From positions 24,381-70,018 of the forward strand of contig DHVO01000015.1 in assembly GCA_002412705.1 (NCBI GenBank): a DNA stretch of 45,638 nt, in the 5' to 3' direction. Under the pieces are notes generated by a model. That model did no database searches and was not told the DNA's origin. It was given only the letters and a program-made list of their open reading frames with translations. The position numbers and the translations under genes were made by a program. The stretch comes from Bacteroidales bacterium UBA5206 (GTDB taxonomy: Bacteria > Bacteroidota > Bacteroidia > Bacteroidales > Tenuifilaceae). This document shows, piece by piece, positions 17,350 through 26,305 of the stretch; positions within the stretch are counted from its first letter, which is position 1, and the number at the start of each line of letters is the position of its first letter.

Positions 17350-20217
17350 ATGGCAGCCGATAAATTTGTTACTCGTCACATTGGTCCTCGCGAACAAGAG
17401 ATTGACGAAATGCTTAAAACAATCGGGGTATCGTCACTCGATGAGCTAATCAACCAAACAGTACCTTCATCAATTCGTTTGGAGAAGCCACTTAACCTTC
17501 CTGAGCCCCTAACGGAGTTTGAGTACCTTGGCCGAATTCGTAATGTTGCCGCAAAAAATAAGGTTTACCGTTCATTTATAGGTTCTGGTTACTATGGCAC
17601 CTATTCTCCTGCGGTTATTATTCGCAACATTTTCGAGAACCCAAGCTGGTACACATCATACACTCCTTACCAAGCTGAAATTAGCCAAGGTCGTCTTGAG
17701 GCACTGCTAAATTTCCAAACTGTTGTGATGGACTTAACAGGAATGGAGATAGCCAATGCATCGCTACTTGACGAGTCAACCGCAGCATCGGAAGCCGTAC
17801 TTATGATGTTTAGCCTTCGTAGCCGCCAAGCCGTTAAGGAAGGTAAAAACGTAGTATTTGTTGACTCCGATATCTTTGCTCAGAACCTTGAGGTAATTAA
17901 AACCCGTGCCATCCCTATGGGCATTGAGGTTGTGACTGGTTGCTACAAGGAGTATCAGTTTACTGGTAAAGAGTTTGGTGCAGTAGTTCAATATCCAAGC
18001 GCAAAGGGTACCGTGCGTAACTACAGTGCATTCACTACAAAAGCCCACGAGGCAGGTGTACTGGTAACAGCCATTGCCGATTTACTATCGCTTGCACTAA
18101 TAACCCCTCCAGGTGAGTGGGGTGCCGATATTGTTGCTGGCTCAACCCAGCGCTTTGGTGTTCCAATGGGATTTGGTGGCCCACACGCTGGTTTCTTTGC
18201 AACCAAAGACGAGTACAAGCGTAACATGCCTGGCCGTATTATTGGTGTTTCTGTTGACCGCCACGGCAATAAAGCCTTACGCATGGCTCTGCAAACCCGT
18301 GAGCAGCACATTAAACGTGAACGCGCAACCTCTAACATATGTACCGCACAGGCTCTACTTGCAACAATGGCAGGAATGTATGCCGTTTACCATGGGCCAG
18401 AAGGCATTAAGCGTATTGCAAAACACGCACACAGTGCAGCAGTTACCGTTGCCAACGAGCTAACCAAGTTAGGTTACAAACAAACCGTTGAGAACTTCTT
18501 CGATACCATAGAGGTTGAACTTCCTTCAAGCGTTAATGTTGATGATTTAAGGGCAAAACTTCTGGCCAGAGAAATCAACATAAACTATAAAGGAAACGGT
18601 AAGGTTGGTCTAAGTTTCGATGAGGTTACCACAACCAGAGATTTAAACAACCTACTTGCAGCATTTGCCGAGGCAGCTGGTAAAGCAGCTCCTTGCTTAA
18701 AGGAAATTACCTGTGAGAATAACATCCCAGCTGAGCTACAGCGTAAATCAACTTTCCTAACCGAGAAGGTATTCAACATGTTCCACTCGGAATCGGAAAT
18801 GATGCGCTATATCAAGAAGCTTGAGCGTAAAGATATCTCTCTTACCCATAGCATGATTTCGCTAGGAAGCTGCACCATGAAGCTTAACGCAGCTGCCGAA
18901 ATGCTTCCGCTAAGCTGGATGGAATTTGGAAATATCCACCCATTTGTACCAGCAGACCAAGCACAAGGTTACCTTGAGCTAATACACGAACTGGAGCAAT
19001 ACCTAGCCGAAATTACTGGCTTTGCAGCCACCTCTCTTCAACCAAACTCTGGTGCTGCAGGTGAGTATGCTGGTTTAATGGTTATTCGCCAGTACCACAT
19101 TAACCGTGGCGAGGCTCACCGTAACGTAGTGCTTATTCCTTCGTCGGCACACGGCACCAACCCAGCTAGTGCTGCAATGGCCGGAATGGAAATTATTGTT
19201 GTTGCTTGCGACGAAAAGGGTAACATTAACGTTGACGACCTTCGCACAAAAGCAGAGCAGCACAAGGATAACCTATCGGCCTTTATGGTAACCTACCCAT
19301 CAACTCACGGTGTATTTGAGTATCGCATTAAGGAGATGATGGATATTATTCACCAGTATGGCGGACAGGTTTACATGGACGGAGCTAACATGAATGCTCA
19401 GGTTGGTCTAACTAACCCTGGCATTATTGGAGCCGATGTTTGTCACCTAAACCTACACAAAACCTTTGCAATACCTCATGGTGGTGGTGGTCCTGGTGTT
19501 GGTCCAATTTGCGTTGCAAAGCATCTTGCTGAGCTTCTACCTTCGCACCCAGTTGTAAAAACTGGTGGAGATAAGGCTATTACGGCAGTTGCTGCAGCTC
19601 CATACGGAAGCGCAAGCGTACTTCCCATTACCTATGGCTATATCAGGATGCTAGGATTTGAAGGGCTAAAGCGCTCTACCGAGATGGCTATTCTTAACGC
19701 CAACTACATGACAGCTAAGCTAAAAGGATACTTCGAAGTGCTTTATACTGGCGAAACTGGCCGTGTAGCTCACGAGATGATTCTTGACTGTCGTCACTTT
19801 AAGCAAAGCTACGATGTTGAAACTGGCGATATAGCACGCCGCTTAATGGACTTCGGGTTCCATGCTCCTACCCTTTCGTTCCCAGTTCACGAAACCCTAA
19901 TGGTTGAGCCTACCGAGAGCGAATCGAAACAGGAACTAGACCGTTTCTGCGATACCATGATCGTTATTAAGAACGAACTGGAGGAGATTAAGAATGGTAA
20001 AGCCGATAAGGTTGATAACGTGCTTAAGAATGCACCACACACCGCTGCAGAGGTTACTGCCGATGAGTGGAACCATGCATACAGCCGCCAAAAAGCTGCA
20101 TTCCCACTACCTTGGATTGCAGCCAATAAGTTCTGGCCTTCGGTTGCTAAAATTGACTCTGGCTACGGCGACAGAAACCTTGTGTGCTCATGTGCTCCAA
20201 TTGAAGAGTACTTGTAG
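17350..20217 (+). CDS. gcvP: Glycine dehydrogenase (decarboxylating), glycine cleavage P-protein
   Basis: A 955-residue full-length single-chain P-protein. It decarboxylates glycine with PLP and passes the aminomethyl group to the lipoyl arm of the H-protein. The PLP lysine is Lys704 in HLNLHKTFAIPHGGGGPG, followed by the glycine-rich loop. The N-terminal half carries FIGSGYYGTYSP and QAEISQGRLE, as in the P-protein family. The genes for GcvT, GcvH and Lpd are not in this window. The preceding 127 bases hold no convincing promoter match and nothing resembling a glycine riboswitch. A strong terminator follows. Confidence 0.98.
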   Translation: MAADKFVTRHIGPREQEIDEMLKTIGVSSLDELINQTVPSSIRLEKPLNLPEPLTEFEYLGRIRNVAAKNKVYRSFIGSGYYGTYSPAVIIRNIFENPSWYTSYTPYQAEISQGRLEALLNFQTVVMDLTGMEIANASLLDESTAASEAVLMMFSLRSRQAVKEGKNVVFVDSDIFAQNLEVIKTRAIPMGIEVVTGCYKEYQFTGKEFGAVVQYPSAKGTVRNYSAFTTKAHEAGVLVTAIADLLSLALITPPGEWGADIVAGSTQRFGVPMGFGGPHAGFFATKDEYKRNMPGRIIGVSVDRHGNKALRMALQTREQHIKRERATSNICTAQALLATMAGMYAVYHGPEGIKRIAKHAHSAAVTVANELTKLGYKQTVENFFDTIEVELPSSVNVDDLRAKLLAREININYKGNGKVGLSFDEVTTTRDLNNLLAAFAEAAGKAAPCLKEITCENNIPAELQRKSTFLTEKVFNMFHSESEMMRYIKKLERKDISLTHSMISLGSCTMKLNAAAEMLPLSWMEFGNIHPFVPADQAQGYLELIHELEQYLAEITGFAATSLQPNSGAAGEYAGLMVIRQYHINRGEAHRNVVLIPSSAHGTNPASAAMAGMEIIVVACDEKGNINVDDLRTKAEQHKDNLSAFMVTYPSTHGVFEYRIKEMMDIIHQYGGQVYMDGANMNAQVGLTNPGIIGADVCHLNLHKTFAIPHGGGGPGVGPICVAKHLAELLPSHPVVKTGGDKAITAVAAAPYGSASVLPITYGYIRMLGFEGLKRSTEMAILNANYMTAKLKGYFEVLYTGETGRVAHEMILDCRHFKQSYDVETGDIARRLMDFGFHAPTLSFPVHETLMVEPTESESKQELDRFCDTMIVIKNELEEIKNGKADKVDNVLKNAPHTAAEVTADEWNHAYSRQKAAFPLPWIAANKFWPSVAKIDSGYGDRNLVCSCAPIEEYL

Positions 20218-20240
20218 CAGCTAACGTAAATAAACCATAA

Positions 20241-20269
20241 AAGAGGTTCCCCTGGGAGCCTCTTTTTTT
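20241..20269 (+). terminator. Intrinsic terminator of gcvP
   Basis: A 10-bp stem, AGAGGTTCCC/GGGAGCCTCT with one T-G wobble, is followed by seven T residues. It starts about 25 bases after the gcvP stop. Confidence 0.9.
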
Positions 20270-20381
20270 ATTTCACAAATTATAGCAATAGGCTTGCAGC
20301 GTTTTGCAAACATGCTGCGTAATGGGTTATATGAATGCATTCTGGTAAAATATTCCAGTAACTAAACTAAACCTAAAAGCC

Positions 20382-21659
20382 ATGTTCAAATCTGTAATTA
20401 AACCGTTGCTAATTCTAGCCGTTGCAGTAGGATTCTCCTCTTGCACCGATACAACTACCGAAACCATTACCTACACGGCAAATGTTCCCGTGTACATGTC
20501 GTACAACGACTTTCGCAGTAGCTTTAAAGTTTCGGAACCACAAGATATTGAAACCCCTGGCAAAATCTACTTTAAGGATAGCTACCTGTTTGTAAACGAG
20601 CGGGAAAAAGGCATTCACGTAATTGATAACAGCAACCCTGCGGCTCCAGTTAAAATTGCATTCTACAACATTCTTGGTAATGTTGACATGGCCATTAAAG
20701 GAGATAAACTGTTTGCCGACAGCTTTATAGACCTTGTTGTTTTTGACATAAGCGATGTACGAAATCCTGTAGAGATAGGACGTGTGGAAAACGTTTTTCC
20801 AGAGGTTGTTCCCATTGGCGATTTCTACTTCCCCTGCGTACAGGTAGATAAATCGAAAGGAATTGTTGTTGATTGGGAAACACAAAGCGTAACCGACCAG
20901 TACACCATAAATTACAATCCATGGTGGTGGAGAGGTGAGTTTGACTTTACCGTAGCAACAGCCAATGGACCACTATCTGCAGGTAGCGGCATAGCTGGCT
21001 CAATGGCTAGGTTTATGCTAAGCGAAAACTACCTGTACACCATCGCCACGCCCTACTCGCTAGAAACATTCGAGATATCAACCCCTTCAACGCCAGTTAG
21101 AGTAGATAGCATTGGTACTTCCCGCTTTATGGAAACACTTTTTAAGCACGAGAACCACTTGTTTGTAGGCACCAATAATGGTTTACTTATATACAACATT
21201 AGCGCAGCAAGTAAGCCTAATCTAGTGTCGGAGTACAACCATGTTACCGCCTGCGACCCTGTTGTTGTTGACGGACAATACGCCTACGTTACGCTACGCA
21301 GCGGAAACCAGTGTAACAATGCGGCCAATGTACTGGAGGTTATAGACATATCGAGCATAACTACACCGTACCTAGTAAAGCAGTACCCCATGTTTAACCC
21401 GCATGGTCTTGGGATTGACGAAAACCTGCTATTTATTTGCGATGGCGATGCAGGGCTTAAGGTTTACAATAGGCAAGATCCTTTGTCCATTCTACAAAAC
21501 CAACTTGCCCATTTTACCGATATCAATACTTTTGATGTTATCCCATACAATGGAGTGCTTATGCTTATTGGAGCCGATGGGATTTACCAATACGACTATA
21601 GCAATCCTCAGGATATTAGGTTGCTAAGCACATTGTCCATATCAACACAGGAGAAGTAG
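20382..21659 (+). CDS. LVIVD-repeat lipoprotein
   Basis: A 425-residue lipoprotein. The signal peptide ends in lipobox VGFSSC with the lipidated Cys at 21. The rest is a series of LVIVD-type repeats predicted to form a beta-propeller: HVIDNSNPAAPVKIA, VVFDISDVRNPVEIG, LIYNISAASKPNLV, EVIDISSITTPYLVKQY and LKVYNRQDP. Such proteins are common in Bacteroidota and sit at the cell envelope, but their role is unknown. The next gene starts one base after the stop, so this protein and the following barrel form one operon, which may extend into the sigma factor pair downstream. Confidence 0.9.
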   Translation: MFKSVIKPLLILAVAVGFSSCTDTTTETITYTANVPVYMSYNDFRSSFKVSEPQDIETPGKIYFKDSYLFVNEREKGIHVIDNSNPAAPVKIAFYNILGNVDMAIKGDKLFADSFIDLVVFDISDVRNPVEIGRVENVFPEVVPIGDFYFPCVQVDKSKGIVVDWETQSVTDQYTINYNPWWWRGEFDFTVATANGPLSAGSGIAGSMARFMLSENYLYTIATPYSLETFEISTPSTPVRVDSIGTSRFMETLFKHENHLFVGTNNGLLIYNISAASKPNLVSEYNHVTACDPVVVDGQYAYVTLRSGNQCNNAANVLEVIDISSITTPYLVKQYPMFNPHGLGIDENLLFICDGDAGLKVYNRQDPLSILQNQLAHFTDINTFDVIPYNGVLMLIGADGIYQYDYSNPQDIRLLSTLSISTQEK

Positions 21660-21660
21660 T

Positions 21661-22392
21661 ATGAACAAATACCTATCCGCCACAATCGGTTTCCTGTTTC
21701 TTGGTTTAGTTGGGTTTTCTCAAACAGGAAAGAGAGTAGTTGTTAGGCTAAACGATGGTTCCACTATGTATGGAACCATCGTTTCTCAAACTGCAGACAC
21801 ACTCCTGGTAAACTCAGATGTAATGCAGCAAAACATCCAACCTGTAGCGGTAAAACGACCAAGGGACAAAGGGCTATTCACCAGCATTTCCTTAAGCATA
21901 CTATCTGGAAAGGGGAACGATTCCAGTAACGATGGGGTTAACATCAAGGTAATTAACGCCTATCAAACCATTAATGGGTTGAGCTATGGGTTTGGTGTTG
22001 GCATTGAGAACCTTGGCCCTACACTAATGCCTCTTTTTGCCGACATTCAGTATTTCCCCTTTAATACCAAGCTAAGCCCATACCTCTCGGTACGCACAGG
22101 GTATAGCTTCTCGTTAGGACATACTGAGATTACCAGAAGCGTTCCCTACTACTACGGGAGTCCCACTAGTTCAGATACAAAGGGAGGTGTTATGCTTAGC
22201 GCATCGGTTGGACTAGCCAGCTTTGTTTTCAAAAAATCGGCACTAACGGTAAGTATAGGCTATCATTATCAGCACGCGGTAACCAACGAAACATACATTG
22301 TTTGGGGAGCAACCCAGAACCAAAAGGTTTACAGGGAGCTCTCTCACAATTTTAATAGGATGGAAGTGCAGTTTGGCTTTCTTTTTAAGTAA
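21661..22392 (+). CDS. Predicted outer-membrane beta-barrel protein
   Basis: A 243-residue protein with a signal peptide ending at about GFSQ. A short region VVVRLNDGSTMYGTIVSQ precedes a barrel-like domain of alternating hydrophobic strands (YGFGVGIENLGP, YLSVRTGYSFSLG, LTVSIGYHYQHA). It ends in an aromatic-rich strand MEVQFGFLFK, which fits an outer-membrane barrel insertion signal. I do not recognise a named family. It starts one base after the LVIVD lipoprotein gene, which suggests a joint function. The coding sequence contains a perfect 14-bp hairpin at codons 30-42. Confidence 0.75.
   Translation: MNKYLSATIGFLFLGLVGFSQTGKRVVVRLNDGSTMYGTIVSQTADTLLVNSDVMQQNIQPVAVKRPRDKGLFTSISLSILSGKGNDSSNDGVNIKVINAYQTINGLSYGFGVGIENLGPTLMPLFADIQYFPFNTKLSPYLSVRTGYSFSLGHTEITRSVPYYYGSPTSSDTKGGVMLSASVGLASFVFKKSALTVSIGYHYQHAVTNETYIVWGATQNQKVYRELSHNFNRMEVQFGFLFK
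21750..21784. repeat. Perfect hairpin inside the barrel gene
   Basis: AACGATGGTTCCA (21751-21763) and TGGAACCATCGTT (21771-21783) are exact complements, and the flanking A/T pair extends the stem to 14 bp around a 7-base loop. It lies about 90 bases into the coding sequence. Confidence 0.85.
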
Positions 22393-22411
22393 CACAACGC
22401 ATTCTTTAGTC

Positions 22412-22419
22412 TAAATTTG
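22412..22419 (+). promoter_or_regulatory. Candidate -7 element TAAATTTG upstream of the ECF sigma factor
   Basis: An exact TAnnTTTG match 20 bases ahead of the sigma factor ATG, with no -33 TTG at the usual distance. It could give the sigma/anti-sigma pair its own transcript apart from the upstream operon. Confidence 0.35.
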
Positions 22420-22439
22420 CACTACCCTTATAACATACA

Positions 22440-23027
22440 ATGCGGTTTTTAAGCCTAAAAAATAGTACGCTTACCGATGCCGAACTGGCTTTGGGGTGCT
22501 CGCAGCACAACCCCAAGCATCAGGAGTTGCTATACAAGCGCTATTTTTCATTTGCTATGTCGATTGGGTTAAGGTACACAACAACACGCGAGGATGCCAT
22601 GGAAGTGGTAAACGACAGCTTCCTTAAAGCGTTTAACAGCATATCCGATTACGACACGTATAGACCCTTTAAGGGGTGGCTTCGTAAAATTATAATAAAC
22701 ACAGCCGTTGATAACTATCGGAGAAACAATAAGCACCAATCGGTTATCCCCATCGATACCATCCCCGATACCGAAACCGACGAGCCCGACGTATCGATAA
22801 ATCTTGATGCAGATGACATATTACAGCTCTTTAACCAGCTTCCAGCTCCCTACAGGGTAACCTTTAACCTTTACGAAATTGAGGGCTACTCTCATGAGGA
22901 AATAGGAGAAATGCTTGGCATCGCCACATCAACATCAAGAGCAAATTTAACCAGAGCAAAAAAGATGCTTAAAGAGCTATACTTTGCAATGTACAACACA
23001 ACAAAGAGTTGCCATGAAGCCGTTTAA
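22440..23027 (+). CDS. ECF-type RNA polymerase sigma-70 family factor
   Basis: A 195-residue sigma factor. Region 2 is at about residues 25-90 (YKRYFSFAMSIGLRY, EDAMEVVNDSFLKAF, GWLRKIIINTAVDNYRR), and region 4 at about 125-185 (FNQLPAPYRVTFNLYEIEGY, SHEEIGEMLGIATSTSRANL). No region 1 or 3 is seen, as in ECF factors. Its last 14 bases overlap the start of the next gene, which encodes a membrane protein with a probable anti-sigma N-terminus, the usual sign of a sigma/anti-sigma pair. Promoters it controls are unknown. Confidence 0.93.
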   Translation: MRFLSLKNSTLTDAELALGCSQHNPKHQELLYKRYFSFAMSIGLRYTTTREDAMEVVNDSFLKAFNSISDYDTYRPFKGWLRKIIINTAVDNYRRNNKHQSVIPIDTIPDTETDEPDVSINLDADDILQLFNQLPAPYRVTFNLYEIEGYSHEEIGEMLGIATSTSRANLTRAKKMLKELYFAMYNTTKSCHEAV

Positions 23028-24270
23028 CCAAAGATTTGTAGAGAGAGTTAACTCCATTTTTAGCGAGCTCAATAACGATAGCTTAGCTAACGATGGATGG
23101 CAAGCTCTTAAGCCTAGGCTAAACAACCCTCCAAGCAAAAAGGCAATGGTTATAGCCCTCGTCCCCTTTTATGCAAAAGCGGCATCAATTATTATTTTGC
23201 TAGGTATTGGGTGGGTATTCAATCAGCAGCTGGTTAAAAATCACAGCGCACAATTCCCCACAAGAGTTGTGGAAGTAGAGCCTGCACAAGAATCGCCAAA
23301 AACACAGTCATTGCAGCAAACAGTTCCAATCCAAAGCAAAGCATTAGTAAACTCCAAGTACAAGGTGAGCAGTACTTACGAGCTTAAGGATGCCCAAACA
23401 TCGCTTTATGGGGAGAACGATTATCCTCAGAATACTATAACCACCACTACTCCTACCGTTGAATTAACTGCTGAAACCGATAGCCTAAGCCATACCACAG
23501 ATACGTCAACAGTAATACAACCAGCACTACTCCTACTTAACGAGCCTATACCTACTGGATTCTATGCCGATATTGATGAAGTATCCCAAACAGGTAAATC
23601 AACCAAAAGAAACGAGCTAAACATAGGCATATCGTCCATGCTTGCTCTTATGGATGATGTTAAAACAAATACGCCTGGTATATCGGTTGGGGTATTTTCA
23701 AACCATAAAATCAGTAGAAAGGTGTACCTAAGCCCTGGTATGAAAATTAATGTGCAAGACTTTAACCTACCCACTATTCCACAAAACCGTAATGCAGATT
23801 ACCTTGCGGGCGATGTGGTAACGGGAGATTATGCTAACGCTCAAATAACGAGCACCGAAGCAAGGATTAAAGTTGTTTCGCTAGAGATTCCTCTAAACAT
23901 AACCTTTACCCTTTTCCAAGGACAAAAGCATAAGCTATCCTTATCAACAGGGCTGTCGTCATTAGCTTACATACAACAAACCTTTGAGCAGAACTACAAC
24001 ATCAAGAAAAGCGAGAATGTGTTTAACCAAATAAATAATTCTTGGGAACAGGTTACCCTAAACAAAAGCTATAATGTAAGCGATGAGTATGGAGCCTTTA
24101 AAAGGATAGATTTGTTTAAGCTGGTAAACCTCTCCATTGGTTACGAGATTCCATTCCGAAAAAACGCCATAACCATAGAACCCTTTATTCAAATTCCCTT
24201 GGGCACAGTTACAAGCAACGATATTTACATGGGGAACGGAGGGCTTACGGTTAAATACTCACTGTTCTAG
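23014..24270 (+). CDS. Probable anti-sigma membrane protein fused to an outer-membrane barrel-like domain
   Basis: A 418-residue protein translated from the ATG that overlaps the sigma gene by 14 bases. It has four parts: a cytoplasmic N-terminus (about 1-43, GWQALKPRLN) of the kind used to hold ECF sigma factors; one membrane helix at about 44-70 (AASIIILLGIGWVF); a Ser/Thr/Gln-rich stretch of about 130 residues; and a C-terminal half of amphipathic strands (LNIGISSMLALM, VSLEIPLNITFTLF, IEPFIQIPLGTV) ending in VKYSLF, like an outer-membrane barrel of the PorT type. If both parts are as read, one chain would bridge the inner membrane and the periplasm. The anti-sigma role is inferred from gene order and topology; no ZAS-type His/Cys motif is visible. 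Confidence 0.7.
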   Translation: MKPFNQRFVERVNSIFSELNNDSLANDGWQALKPRLNNPPSKKAMVIALVPFYAKAASIIILLGIGWVFNQQLVKNHSAQFPTRVVEVEPAQESPKTQSLQQTVPIQSKALVNSKYKVSSTYELKDAQTSLYGENDYPQNTITTTTPTVELTAETDSLSHTTDTSTVIQPALLLLNEPIPTGFYADIDEVSQTGKSTKRNELNIGISSMLALMDDVKTNTPGISVGVFSNHKISRKVYLSPGMKINVQDFNLPTIPQNRNADYLAGDVVTGDYANAQITSTEARIKVVSLEIPLNITFTLFQGQKHKLSLSTGLSSLAYIQQTFEQNYNIKKSENVFNQINNSWEQVTLNKSYNVSDEYGAFKRIDLFKLVNLSIGYEIPFRKNAITIEPFIQIPLGTVTSNDIYMGNGGLTVKYSLF

Positions 24271-24291
24271 CAAATTGGTATCTACCAAATG

Positions 24292-24325
24292 AAAGAGCGA
24301 CCCGATAAAATCGAGTCGCTCTTTT
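24292..24325 (+). terminator. Intrinsic terminator after the sigma/anti-sigma genes
   Basis: A stem AAAGAGCGAC-C-CGAT/ATCG-A-GTCGCTCTTT with one mismatch ends in T4, just downstream of the barrel-fused gene. Confidence 0.85.
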
Positions 24326-24658
24326 GTTAACCACCGGAGATCATTAAGCTATAAACTGCTTGACCAAATATAGAAAAGGAAAATGACACCCCGCTATCAC
24401 TTTTGACAAGTAGCAACAATACTGGGGCGAACAGCACTTAGTTATCATCAAACGTATTTCTTCCAATAAAGGCATTGCAAAAAACATTAGTAGCCTAGGA
24501 TAGGGCACATACAAGTCGCTTTACGATAATAAAATCCCCCTAGAGTACAATACATAAAACCATTTCATTAAACATATAAACAACACCCAGCGAAATATTT
24601 AAAAGCAGTATATTTGAGCCCAAATTTGGAATTCTAGACAAAATCTAGCCAAAATCGT
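24326..24658. other. Intergenic region between terminator and arcA
   Basis: About 330 bases without a convincing gene. Near its right end is a TATATTTG element for arcA and two small palindromes (24620-24629 and 24634-24648). The rest shows no RNA gene, repeat or riboswitch that I recognise. Confidence 0.6.
24609..24648 (+). promoter_or_regulatory. arcA promoter element with downstream palindromes
   Basis: TATATTTG (24609-24616) matches TAnnTTTG exactly and would start transcription near 24622. The 10-bp palindrome CCAAATTTGG (24620-24629) lies on that start point, and CTAGA-N5-TCTAG (24634-24648) follows, placing both where a repressor could block initiation. No -33 TTG is seen. The regulator is unknown; the sites do not resemble an E. 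coli ARG box. Confidence 0.4.
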
Positions 24659-25924
24659 ATGGAAACAAAAATGGAAGTGAACGTTCGTTCAGAGATTGGA
24701 GAACTTGAAGGAGTTATTCTTCACACCCCTGGAGCAGAGGTGGAAAACATGACCCCTCAAAATGCGCAAAGGGCTCTTTACAGTGATATTCTAAACCTTG
24801 CTGTTGCCAAAAAGGAGTATGCACAGCTTAGCGGTGTGCTATCGAAGGTAACAAAAACCTTTCAGGTTATGGATCTTCTAACCAGCGTGTTGGAAAAAGA
24901 TCATGCCAAAGATGAGGTTGTTACAACAATTTGCCGAAACGAAAATGTGATGTACCTAGTTGACGAGCTCTTGGAGCTCCCAGCAAAGGAACTTGCTAGG
25001 CAGCTAATAGAAGGAGTCCCACTAAAGCGTAACAATCTTACCAACTTCCTAAGCCACGAGAGATTCTCACTTCGTCCCCTATACAACTTCTACTTTACCA
25101 GAGATGCCTCGGTATCAATGCTCGACGAGGTTCTAATTGCGCCGATGGCAAACCGTGTGCGCGATAGAGAATCGCTAATTATGGAAGCCATTTTTAACCA
25201 CTCGGGGCTGGTTAGCGCTAACACGGTAAACCCTCACTCCTTTAATCTCAATGGAAATGTGTCTATTGAGGGTGGCGATGTACTTATTGCCCGCGACGAC
25301 ATTTTACTTATCGGCAACGGAACCCGCACAACAACCCAGGGTATCGATTTTATTATTAGCCGGTTAATGGCTCAACAGGAGAAAAAGAAGCGACACATCA
25401 TAGTACAAGAGCTCCCCGAATCGCCAGAATCATTTATCCACCTCGATATGGTTTTCACTCTACTCGACAAGGATCAATGCATGGTGTTCGACCCTGTAAT
25501 GCTACAACCCAACAGATTCCAAACGGTTCAAATTACCATAGAGAACGGTAAGGTGCTCGAAATTAAAACGGTTGATAACATGCTTGTTGCTCTTAAAGCG
25601 CTAGGCATGGATCTACAACCTATTTTCTGTGGAGGCACAAAAGATCAGTGGACACAGGAGCGCGAGCAATGGCATAGCGGAGCCAACTTTGTGGCTATAG
25701 GTCCAGGGAAGGTTATTGGGTACGCTCGTAATATTCATACCATGGAAGAGATGAGCAAGAATGGCTATGAGATTATTAGAGCAAAGGATGTGCTAAATAA
25801 CCGCATCGACCTAAACAGCTACAGCAAGTATGTTGTAACCATTGATGGTAGCGAGCTCCCTAGAGGTGGTGGTGGTGCACGATGCATGACAATGCCCGTT
25901 TCGCGTAGAAGCGTTAACTGGTAA
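24659..25924 (+). CDS. arcA: Arginine deiminase
   Basis: A 421-residue enzyme that hydrolyses arginine to citrulline and ammonia. All guanidino-modifying-enzyme motifs are present: FTRD at 146-149, EGGD at 204-207, HLDMVFTLLD with catalytic His261, and the C-terminal GGGGARCMTMP with nucleophile Cys409. The length is close to that of known bacterial ADIs. The start at 24659 (METKMEVNV) is followed by a second possible ATG four codons on. No arcB, arcC or arginine/ornithine antiporter gene is nearby, so the downstream steps, if present, are encoded elsewhere. Confidence 0.97.
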   Translation: METKMEVNVRSEIGELEGVILHTPGAEVENMTPQNAQRALYSDILNLAVAKKEYAQLSGVLSKVTKTFQVMDLLTSVLEKDHAKDEVVTTICRNENVMYLVDELLELPAKELARQLIEGVPLKRNNLTNFLSHERFSLRPLYNFYFTRDASVSMLDEVLIAPMANRVRDRESLIMEAIFNHSGLVSANTVNPHSFNLNGNVSIEGGDVLIARDDILLIGNGTRTTTQGIDFIISRLMAQQEKKKRHIIVQELPESPESFIHLDMVFTLLDKDQCMVFDPVMLQPNRFQTVQITIENGKVLEIKTVDNMLVALKALGMDLQPIFCGGTKDQWTQEREQWHSGANFVAIGPGKVIGYARNIHTMEEMSKNGYEIIRAKDVLNNRIDLNSYSKYVVTIDGSELPRGGGGARCMTMPVSRRSVNW

Positions 25925-26039
25925 ATCGGTTTGAACAAATAGTGGCATATAACGTTTATCATTGTCAATACAATAGCGCGCAACTCACTACTTAAGTGTA
26001 TCGTGCTAGTAACTATTAGTAACCACTAATTATGTTGAT

Positions 26040-26237
26040 ATGCTAAAGAAAAATGTTGGTAAAACGGATAAAATTATTCGAATTGCCATTGGTGCCATTA
26101 TTGCCACACTTGGAATAGTTTACCAAAGCTGGTGGGGCTTGCTTGCAATAATCCCCTTTGCCACCGCTTTTTTAGGTTTTTGCGGGCTGTACACAGTATG
26201 TGGAGCCAACACCTGTTCTACCAAAGAAAATCCATAA
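26040..26237 (+). CDS. DUF2892 small membrane protein (YgaP-like)
   Basis: A 65-residue protein. The N-terminus KKNVGKTDKIIRIAIGAIIA is the DUF2892 signature, followed by two membrane helices (about 15-28 and 32-50) and a Cys-bearing end (GFCGLYTVCGANTC). DUF2892 is the membrane part of the rhodanese YgaP; stand-alone copies have no known function. Three Cys near the C-terminus suggest a thiol or metal role, but that is inference. It is a single gene with its own strong terminator shared with sucC. Confidence 0.88.
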   Translation: MLKKNVGKTDKIIRIAIGAIIATLGIVYQSWWGLLAIIPFATAFLGFCGLYTVCGANTCSTKENP

Positions 26238-26250
26238 AACAGCCTCTAAA

Positions 26251-26288
26251 TAGCAAAAAAGCCCACTCAACAGTAGGCTTTTTTGCTA
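26251..26288. terminator. Bidirectional terminator between the DUF2892 gene and sucC
   Basis: Perfect 13-bp arms (TAGCAAAAAAGCC/GGCTTTTTTGCTA), plus an inner ACT/AGT, surround a short loop. The A6 and T6 tracts inside the stem make it work in both directions. Confidence 0.9.
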
Positions 26289-26305
26289 TAATACAAGTAA
26301 CCTTA

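Noticed and set aside
25981..26039. Direct repeat TAGTAAC spaced by 10 bases upstream of the DUF2892 gene
   Set aside because: Only two short copies in AT-rich sequence, with no match to a known operator; could be chance.
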